From Sapria himalayana (lineage: Eukaryota > Streptophyta > Magnoliopsida > Malpighiales > Rafflesiaceae), in assembly GCA_029783825.1 (NCBI GenBank), contig JAREIK010002033.1, forward strand, positions 93,968-157,967: a stretch of 64,000 nt of DNA, written 5' to 3'. Of this stretch, positions 55,141 through 64,000 are shown piece after piece. The translations under genes and the position numbers were made by a program. The notes under the pieces are model-generated. The model had not been told where the DNA came from, made no database searches, and saw nothing but the letters and a program-made list of their open reading frames with translations. Each line of letters opens with the position of its first letter. Position 1 is the stretch's first letter.

Positions 55141-56104
55141 CATGTTAACTCCCACAATAGGCTAACATATATAAAAATCTAGAACATTTCCACACACACA
55201 CACACACACACAAATTGAGAAAGAGGAATTGTACAAAAGCAAACATATGAACATGAGAAACTAATAGTGGTAATGTAAAGTAGATTACTGCTTTGCCTTC
55301 AATCGCTTTATTGGAGCATTAACATATCTATGTATCCACAAGCAATGTATTTCATAGGATTAGAGAATCAATATCTGAGATTATGAAATACATATAGTTA
55401 CTTGAGTAGCTAATGATATACTTGCAAAATATATATCTTTCTTGAATAATGCACTACAAACTAAGAAAACCTTGGGGGGGGGGGGGGGGGGGCTTAGAAG
55501 TGGTTCATCTTTTGAGGTATCATTTATCTTTTTTCTAGTTTTGTTCTTTTCTTTCCTGATTAACCTAATAATGAATCTTTGCAAGAAATTTGATGTGAGA
55601 TGCACGAAAAAATGCTGATTCAAAGCCTTCAAACATTGCCATGGTCTGTACTATGCATGGGTCCCATCTTTAATAATTTTAACTAGATCAAAAGGAGGTA
55701 AAGTTCTAATATCTTCATTATTCCTGAAACATTTTGTTTTTTGCACTCTCTTTCTCTATAAACATCAATGTTGGACATCTTTTAGATATTTGTTGAAGTT
55801 GTATGACTATCAACTCAGCTATGTGTTTATTCATGTCTATAATTACTATTTTTATATATTTGTAAATATGTTTGTGGAGCCAAATATTTTGGGTAGAGTT
55901 TTAGTTTATAATAAGTAAATAAAAGGTTTGGCTTGTCCTCTTGGTTATATGAACAACACCTTAGCTTTTGAAGCTGTGAGATGGACAAAAAAATTCTGGT
56001 CCCATGCAAATGCAGGTTTGTTCTTGACACTCTTATTTCGTGCAGTTCTACGTCCTCCTGTGCATTGTAATTTTTTGTAATTTGTTCATTGTTTCTTTCA
56101 GGTT
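55141..56104. other. Low-copy-looking interior, no recognised gene
   Basis: More balanced composition than its surroundings. It contains (CA)11 at 55191-55212, a G run at 55474-55492, and a 24 bp near-repeat: TGTGAGATGCACGAAAAAAT at 55594 and TGTGAGATGGACAAAAAAAT at 55975. Minus-strand ORFs at 55381-55632 and 55827-56030 share FFVHLT through this repeat but match no family I know. The last 45 bases resemble the intron-1 end of the SmF copy. Confidence 0.4.
55474..55492 (+). repeat. Homopolymer of 19 G
   Basis: Nineteen uninterrupted G in an otherwise AT-rich element. It is the only long G or C run in the window and can form a G-quadruplex on its own. Length may be affected by sequencing or assembly. 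Confidence 0.85.
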
Positions 56105-56790
56105 TTCTTGCAGTATATACTACAGTATATATCTATATTGTAGTATATATATGTGTGTGTGTGTGTGTGTGTAGATCTACTGTGTATATATGCACGTACA
56201 TACTACAAAATAAATATATGTATATACTGAAGTATATATGTACGTATATACTGAGTATACATGTACATATAATACTATAGCATATATGTACTTATATACT
56301 TAGTATATCTACAAATATACTACAGTATATGTACATATATACTCAATATAAAAGCACATATAATTCTGTAGTATTATATGTACATATATACTTAGTATAT
56401 ATGTACTCAGTACATATGTACATATAATAATGCAGTATATGTACAGATATAGTTAGTTTATATGTAAATATAATACTATAGTATATGTACATTTATACTC
56501 GGTATATAAGAACATATATTTTTTGTAGTATTATATGTAAATATATGTTGAGTACATATGTACTCAGTATATATATACATATATACTGAGTATATATGTA
56601 CATATAAAACTGTAGTATATATGTACATATATACTGAGTATATATGTTCATATAATAGTGTAGTATAAATTTAGATATACTTCAGGAATACATGTAACGA
56701 GTGAAAATGCTAGTATATATGTACATATACACTATAATATATATGTACAAATATACTATAGTATTATACATTTATGAAAACATAACTTTA
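56105..56790. repeat. Palindromic tandem repeat based on TATATGTACATATA
   Basis: Units of TATATGTACATATA alternate with ACTGAGTATATATG and ATACTGTAGTATAT, giving a roughly 30-35 bp pattern (doubled to about 65-70 bp), repeated more than a dozen times with small changes. TGTACA and TATATA centres make it strongly self-complementary. A (TG)n run sits at 56152-56172. Confidence 0.8.
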
Positions 56791-56838
56791 TTTATTTATT
56801 TATTTTGATTTGATTGACTATTTAAATTTCATATAGTC

Positions 56839-57030
56839 ATGGTACCGCATTGTTCCCCTTACGAAGCTTGTATAAGTGATGAGATTTTTCACGAGATAAG
56901 ACGCATCGCGACTTGGATAGCTTTGTCACAGTAGAAAGATGGTGATCAGAGGAGCAGAAGGAAAGAAAGTAATATCAATGCACAGATAGATTATACTTTA
57001 TGCATTATTAGTAGATACATTGATGAATAA
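56839..57030 (+). pseudogene. Unrecognised exon-like fragment, 63 codons with one stop
   Basis: After CATATAG, a possible splice acceptor, a frame begins MVPHCSPYEACISDEIFHEI, continues RRIATWIALSQ, then TAG (56932-56934), then KDGDQRSRRKESNINAQIDY and ends at TAA 57028. The base composition is clearly less AT-rich than either flank. It lies 200 bp before the right subterminal repeats of the CACTA-like element, where a terminal exon would be expected, but I do not recognise it as a known CACTA protein. Confidence 0.3.
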
Positions 57031-57224
57031 GATGCAACAAAATATTTTTATGGTTTTGTTTGAATTATGTAAAATATTGAATCAGAATAATTTATTATAT
57101 AATTTTATTTTTTTAATTATAAATTATTGTTTATAGTTTCTATTTTATTCAATTTAATATAAAAATATTAAATTATTTAATTAAATTTTTTTAAAAAGAA
57201 TAAATTTTTGAAAAAAGTTTTGAA

Positions 57225-57655
57225 ATGAAAATAGCTAGGGAATTTTCTCTTGCTAATTTAGCTAGGGATTTTTCCCTTACAAATTTAGATAGAGGAATTA
57301 ATAGTTTAGCTAGGGATTTTTTTGTTGCAAAAATTTTTTTGTTATGGACTATTTCCCTCGCTAATTTTTAGCGGTGAGCACACTAGATTGGGAAAGCATA
57401 CATTGCTATATCCATTTAGCGATGGAAACTCCCATTTAGCTTGCTAATTTAAGTAGGAAATTTATTATTTTAGCTAGGGATATTTTCATCGCTAAAATAT
57501 TTTAGATAGGTAAACATTCCCTTGCTAATTTATAGGGATGAGCACTTTAGATTGGGAAAGCTTACATTGTTTATCCGTTGCTATATGTCATTTAGCAAAA
57601 AAAACCCCCTAGTAGCTAGGGAATTATCCCTAGTTGTTTGGGATTTTTTGTAGTA
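57225..57655 (+). repeat. Right subterminal repeats and terminus of the second CACTA-like element
   Basis: Repeated TAGCTAGGGA, TTTTCCCTTGCTAATTTA and GATTGGGAAAGC(A/T)TACATTG motifs (the last about 150 bp apart), ending in GGGATTTTTTGTAGT at 57640-57654. Same motif family as 51110-51720. Confidence 0.8.
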
Positions 57656-60126
57656 ATATATAGATAGATAGACACGTAGATATACAGAAAGATAAATAGA
57701 TATATAGATAGACAGATAGATAGATATACAAATAGATAGATAAATAGATAGAAAAAGAGATAGGTAGATAGACAGAAAGATAACCAATAAATACATAGGT
57801 ATATAGTCAGAAAATCGATAGATAAATAGATGGACTTATATATCGATAGATTTTTAGCAAAATAGATAGAAAGATAAATAGACAGATAGATAGAAATATA
57901 GATAGATAGATAGATAAAAAGTTAAAATAGATAGATAGATAGACAAATTAATAGATAGATTGATTCATAGATAGACAGATATAAATATATATATATATAT
58001 ATATAGAAAGATAGATGGATAGTTAGTTAGTTAGTAAAATAAACTGATAGATAGACTATAAGTAGTCAATTAGACTGGCAGATAGATAGACAGAAAATTC
58101 ATTGATATATAGATAGATACATAGACAAATAGATAGACAAATTTATAAACAGACAGATAAATAGATAAATAGATAGATATATAAATATATAGATATATAG
58201 ATAGATAGATAGATATATAGATAGATAGACACATAAATAGAAAAGTACATAGGAAGATATATAGATAAATAGATAGAGAGATAGTGAGATAGATAGAAAG
58301 ATATATAGATAGATAGATAGAATGATAGATAGACATAGATAGATATACAGATAGATAGATGGATTGATAGATAGATTGAGAGATATACACATATATAGAT
58401 GGTTTGATAGATAGGGTGAGAGATAGGCAGATAGACTGATAGAAAGACTGACAAATAGATAGATAGATAGATAAAGATAAGGCGGAGCACCCTTGGCTCT
58501 GCATTATCGTACATAGGACTTCGGCACTACTACAGCGCTTCACTAACTCAAAGCACCTCGCTATGAGAATCTAGCTTCGCATAGTTAGATAGATGATAGA
58601 TAGATAGACAGACAGATACATAGATAGAAAGAAAGATAGATAAATAAATAAGTAAATAGATAGAATAATAGATAGAATAATAGATAGACTGATAAAAAGA
58701 AAGATTGAAAGATGGATACAGAGGTTGAGAGATAGATTAATATATAGATTGATCAATAGAATGATAGAAAGATAAATAGACAAATTAATAAGAAGATAAA
58801 TAGATAGCTATATAGAGAGATAGAAATAAATATATAAAGAGATAGACGAATAGATGGATAGATAAATAGATATATTGATAGAACTATAGATAGACAGATA
58901 GATTGATAGATATACATATAGATTGTCTAATTGATAGATAGAATGATAGATAGACATATAGAAAGACATATAGATAGAAAGAAAGAAAGATAGATATTTA
59001 GATAGATAGATAGATAGATATAAATATAGTTAGATTATTAGGCATAAATATAGACATATAGATAGATAGATAGACAAATAGATAGATGGATATACAGATG
59101 TATAGATTGATTGATATTAGATTCATATACAGATTGAGAGAAATATTGAAAGATAGATAGATAGACATATTGAAAAAAAGATAAATAGATAGATACATAG
59201 ATAGACATAAATAGAAGTATAGATAGATAGATAGATAAAGATAGATAGACAGAAATAAAGACAGATAGAAGAGAGATAGATAGATTTATTGATTGATATA
59301 TAAATAAATATACAAATAGATAGATAAATAGATAGACATGTAGATTGATAGAAATAAAGATAGATAGATAAATAGATTGATTCATAGACAAGTAGATTGA
59401 TTGCTAGACAAACAAATAGAAAGGTAGATAGATAGACAGACAAACAGATAGATAGATAGATAGATAGATAGATAGTCATATAGATAGACAATTATGTACC
59501 CAGATAGATTTTTTGATTATTAAAAGAAAAATAAAGAGAAAGATAAATGGTAGATACACAGATAGATAGACAGATTGATAGACATATCGATAGATAGATA
59601 GATAGACATATTGATAGACATATTGATAGACATATAGATAGACAGATAGATAGACATATAGATAGATACAGAGATAGATTGACAGATAAATAAAACTTAG
59701 ATAGATATATAAACCGATAGATAGATAGATATTTAGACAGATAGATATATACATAGATAGACAGATAATAAGATGTATAGATAGACAGATAGATAGATAG
59801 ATAAATAGATAGATACAAAAATAAATAGATAGATACATAGATAAACAAATAGATAGACAGATTCTTAAATAGATTGATAGATTTATTGATCGATATATTG
59901 ATAGAAAGATTCATACACAAAATTACAGACAAATTGATAGAAAAATTGATTTACAGATTGATAGATAAATAGTTAGAGAGACAGATTGATTGATTGATTG
60001 ATTGATAAATATATAGATAGATAAATAGATATATAAATTATTGGCTAGATAGGTAGTTAGATTATTAGATAGGTCGATAAAAAGAGTATTAAAAAGATAG
60101 ATTTACAAATTGATAGGGAGATAGAT

Positions 60127-60159
<33 letters not shown>

Positions 60160-60548
60160 ATGACATATAGATTAATAAATAAATAGACAGATATAATACC
60201 AGTTAGATAGAAAGATAAATAAGTAGATTGATAGATAGATTGATTGATAAATTGATAGATAGATAGAAAAATAGACATATTGATAGAATGAATGATAGAT
60301 AGATAGATAGACAGATTGAAAGATAGTTTGATATAAAGATAGGCAAGTTGATAGATAGATATATATATATATATATCAACATATTATTAAATAGATAGAG
60401 GGATAAATTGATTAATAGACAAATATATTGATATGTGGATAGATAGATAAATATATAGACAGATGTATAAATTGATAGAAAGACAGACATATAGATAGAT
60501 AAACAGATAGATCGACAGATAGTAAGGCAAATAGTGAGATAGATAGAT

Positions 60549-60596
<48 letters not shown>

Positions 60597-60994
60597 ATAC
60601 ATAGATAGATATATAGTAAGATAGATAAATAGATTAATAAATAGATAGACAAATAGATTGATAGATTAATAGTTAGATAGATAGATAGATAGATATAAAG
60701 ATAGAAAAATAGATAGATATATAGATAGATATATAGATATATAGATATATAGATAGATCGATAGACAGTTAGATATATTGATAGATATAAAGATAGATAT
60801 TTAGATCGATAGATAGACAAATAAAAAGATATATAGACTTATTTATAGATAGATATTTAGACATATATATATATATAGATTGATAGATTGAGAGATACAT
60901 ACAGAAAGAAAGAAGGATATATATATATATATATATAATGATATATATAAATAGACCTAGTTAGATAAATAGACATAGTGTGATATATAGAAAG

Positions 60995-61029
<35 letters not shown>

Positions 61030-63063
61030 TAATGATAGACATAAAGATTGATAGATACATACAAATATAGATAGAAAAAATGATAGATAGAAGATACATA
61101 GTTAGATAGATAGACAGATAGATAGACAGATAGAGAGATAGGTAGAAAGAATGATAGAAAGACTTATAGATAGACATAAAGATAGATTGATAGATAGATA
61201 AATTGATAGATAGATAAAAATATAAATACATACTAGTATAAATAAAAAGATTGATAGATAGAAAGATTAAAAGATAGATAGATAGCTCATTAGAGAGATA
61301 GTTAGATTGACAGATAGATATAGAGATAGAAAGATAAATATATATAATCAGAATAATAGACTGACAAATAGATAGATAGATAGATAGATAGACTTATAGA
61401 TAGACAGATATATAAATAAATTGATAAAAAGAAAGATATGTAGATAGATAGATAGATGTATAGACAAATAGATAAACAAACAGATAGTAAGATTGATTGA
61501 TAGATAAATAGATAAAAAAATAGACAGATAGACAAATAGAAAGACTGACAAATAGATATATAGATAAACTAATAGATAGACAAATAGATATATTGATTGA
61601 TTGATAGAAAGAAATATAAAAAAATAGATATATAGATCGATAGATAGACAAATGGATAGACAGATTGATAGATTGAGTGATAGAAGATTAATAGACATAT
61701 TGATAAATAGAATAATAGATAGATTAATAGACATATATATAGACAGATTAATAGACAGATTGATAGATAGATAGACACATAGATATACAGATATATGATT
61801 AAAAGATATACATATATATAGACAGATAGATAGATAAACAGACAGTCAGATAGATACATAGATAGATAGACAGACAGATACATATATAGATAGATATTTA
61901 GATATATAGATAGACAAATAGAAAGATAAATACATAGAAATATAGATAGATAGATTTATAGACAGATAGATAAACTTATTTATAGACATATAAAAAGATG
62001 GAGAAACAATTAGATAGATAAACTAATTCATAGACAGACAGATTAATAGATAGATAGATAGATAAAGTGATATATATACAAATAGAAAAATAGATAAAGA
62101 GATAGATAGACAAATAGATATATAAATAGATAGATTGATAGATATATAGATAGATAGATAGATAAAAAGATAGATAGATAGATAAATAGATAAACATTTA
62201 GATAGACTAATAAATAGGCATATAGGTACATAAATATATAGATATATAGATAGATTGACACATAGATATTCATATAGATAGATAAAAAGATAGAAAAATA
62301 TATCGATGATAGACATATAAATATACATATAGATTGATTGAGTGAAAAATAAATAGATAGCTAGAGAGATACACAATTAGATAGACAGATAGTTAGATTG
62401 GTAGATAATTAGATAGATATATATATATATATACATATATTGATAAAAAGTTAAACAAATTGATTCTCAGATAAAAAGGATAAAACATACATATATATGT
62501 ATATGTAGATTGATAGACAAATTTATTGCTAAAAAGATAGATAGTTAGATAGATAGATACAAAAATATAGATATAGAAAGACATATAGATATATAGATAG
62601 ATAAACATATAGATTGATAGATAGATAGATAGATAGATAAATTGAAACATAGATAGAATGATTCATAGAATGATTGATACATAGATATATACATAGATAG
62701 ATAGACTTATAAATAGATAGATAGATAGATAAAATAGTTAAACAAATAGATAGATAGAAAGACTAATAGATATATAGATAGATAGATCGACTCATAGAAA
62801 TACATATAGATAGATAAAAAATTTGATAGAAATATATACAGACAAACAAATAAATAGACAAATAGATAGATAGACACAAAGAAAAAAAGAAATATAGATA
62901 GAAAGATTGATTGATTGATTGATTGATTAAAAGAAATAAAGAAAGATAGATAGATATACAGATGGATAGATAAATTGATAGATAGATTTATAGACAAATT
63001 GAATGATATATAGATAGACAGATAGATATAAAGATAGTTAGATAAATAGATAGATAGAGAGAG

Positions 63064-63094
<31 letters not shown>

Positions 63095-64000
63095 GACCGA
63101 TAGAAAGAGAGATAGTTAGACATATATATAGACAGATAGATGGAAATATTGATAAAAATATTGAAATAGAGATTTAAAAACAGATTGATATACATGTTAA
63201 GAGACAAATTGATAGATAAATATTTTGATTGATAAAAAGATGGAAAGATAGATTGATAGATAGAAAGATATATATATACAAATAGATCAATATATAGATA
63301 TATAGGTAGATAGATAGATAGATATATACATTTATAGATAGATAGATTGATAGACAAATAGATAGAAAAATAGATAGAAAAATAGATAGATTGATAAATA
63401 AAAATATAAATTGATAGATAACATATAGATAGATAGATAGGCAAATAGATAGACAGATAGACATATAGAAAAAAATGAAAATAAGATAGATATATAGATA
63501 GATAGATAGTTTGATTGATAGAAAGAATGAGAGATAGATTGGTAGACAAATAGATAGATTTATCACTAGTTTGATAGACATAATGATAGCTAGAATTAAT
63601 GTTAATATGATAGACTTATAGATAGTTAGATTGGTAGAAAGATATATAGATATATATATAGATAGAAAGATAGATATACAAATCAATAGGTTGAAAGTTA
63701 GATAGAAGATAGATAGATAGAGAGGTAGATAGACATAAAGATAGACAGATAGATAGTCAAATATATAGATGGAAATAAAGATAGATAGATAGATAATTCG
63801 ATAGATTTTTATAGATATAGATTGTTAAATAGACAAATTGATAAATAGATAGATTGACAAAAAAATATAGAGATATTAATATAGATAGAAATTAAAATAG
63901 ATAAATAGATAGATAGATAGACTAATAAATATACAAATATATAGAAATATATAATAGACAGGTAAATTGATAAATAGATAGATCGATAGATATATAGATA
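57656..64000 (+). repeat. Degenerate GATA satellite, block 6
   Basis: Same satellite and orientation, running off the window end. One non-satellite island of about 100 bp at 58479-58581. Many TTGATAGA and TTGATTGATTGAT variants, and AT tracts near 60550-60587 and 63069-63092. Confidence 0.96.
58479..58581. other. Non-satellite island of about 100 bp in GATA block 6
   Basis: From AAGGCGGAGCACCCTTGGCT to GAGAATCTAGCTTCGCATAG the sequence has balanced composition and no GATA units. It has no start-to-stop frame of its own; a minus-strand ORF runs through it only because the satellite is open on that strand. No flanking duplication is visible. It could be a SINE-sized fragment, a filler from break repair, or a piece of a gene. 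Confidence 0.75.

Larger units (their letters stand above)
51054..57655 (+). mobile_element. Second CACTA-like element with composite interior
   Basis: Both ends carry a shared subterminal repeat family (TTTAGCGATGGA, TAGCTAGGGA, TTTCCCTAGCTAATT) found nowhere else in the window. The right terminus, GGGATTTTTTGTAGT (57640-57654), is the reverse complement of a CACTACAAAAAATCCC-type end with its last base changed. The left edge, AGAAAAAAAAATGTCAATTT, resembles a CACTA end that has lost its CACTAC. GATA satellite lies on both sides. The interior of about 5.5 kb is AT-rich and holds no recognisable transposase, so the element is non-autonomous or gutted. It could also be two solo ends with foreign DNA between them. 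Confidence 0.6.

Noticed and set aside
55381..55632. 83-codon minus-strand ORF with six consecutive Pro
   Set aside because: The Pro run is the complement of the 19-base G run. The rest matches no family I know, and a similar FFVHLT segment nearby comes from a 24 bp near-repeat.
2112..63686. Dozens of minus-strand ORFs of 60-312 codons within the GATA blocks
   Set aside because: They are the TATC strand of the satellite read as Tyr-Leu-Ser-Ile. They overlap in two or three frames at once, have no domain, and follow repeat length, not gene structure.

Overview
This is nuclear DNA from a flowering plant, probably a heterochromatic or otherwise repeat-rich region. The plant call rests on remnants of plant-type transposons (LINE with an RVT_3-type RNase H, hAT, En/Spm-CACTA with a Transposase_24-like gene, a Copia tail, a Pack-MULE-like element), on an SmF gene copy with intron positions that look conserved by memory of the plant gene, and on a captured fragment of a plant-specific SMXL/D53-type gene. 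I see no intact host gene, tRNA, rRNA or CRISPR array. All calls come from reading the sequence; no alignment or database search was run.

About 46 kb (roughly 72%) is one kind of sequence: a degenerate GATA tetranucleotide satellite with TAGA/GATA always on the + strand. It lies in six blocks, about 2.09-14.48, 14.88-23.37, 26.57-36.24, 40.87-47.36, 48.34-51.05 and 57.66-64.00 kb. The opposite strand reads as Tyr-Leu-Ser-Ile repeats without stops, so it produces dozens of long false ORFs. The satellite has internal organisation. Between 7.4 and 17.1 kb a composite unit (AGGT cluster, then GAGATA-rich block, then GACT/CTAAT cluster) recurs at least six times, often about 1.3 kb apart. Near 41.7-43.4 kb an approximately 850 bp block is tandemly duplicated.

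Islands in the satellite, left to right: (1) 1-2086, the 3' end of a LINE (broken zf-RVT plus an RNase H domain with all four acidic residues) and a tail with short tandem repeats. (2) 14.48-14.88, a GC-rich hAT-type terminal fragment with 16 GGCACGG/CCGTGCC motifs and a perfect 38 bp hairpin. (3) 23.37-26.57, a spliceosomal SmF gene copy interrupted by a roughly 2 kb element with inverted repeats of about 148 bp, whose interior is an SMXL fragment that kept introns; this looks like a Pack-MULE. (4) 36.24-40.87, an AT-rich tandem repeat followed by the 3' half of a CACTA element whose Transposase_24-like gene carries many in-frame stops but few frameshifts. (5) 47.36-48.34, the C-terminal dimerisation domain of an hAT transposase, its 3' flank and its terminal inverted repeat. 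(6) 51.05-57.66, a second CACTA-like element with subterminal repeats at both ends and a patchwork interior (AT-rich repeat copy, microsatellites, Copia tail, 19-base G run).

No working gene set or pathway is encoded here. The window is best read as a large, internally structured tetranucleotide satellite that has collected decayed transposons and gene fragments. The observations most worth following are the higher-order structure of the GATA array, the Pack-MULE-like SMXL capture inside SmF, and the stop-rich but frame-preserved CACTA gene.
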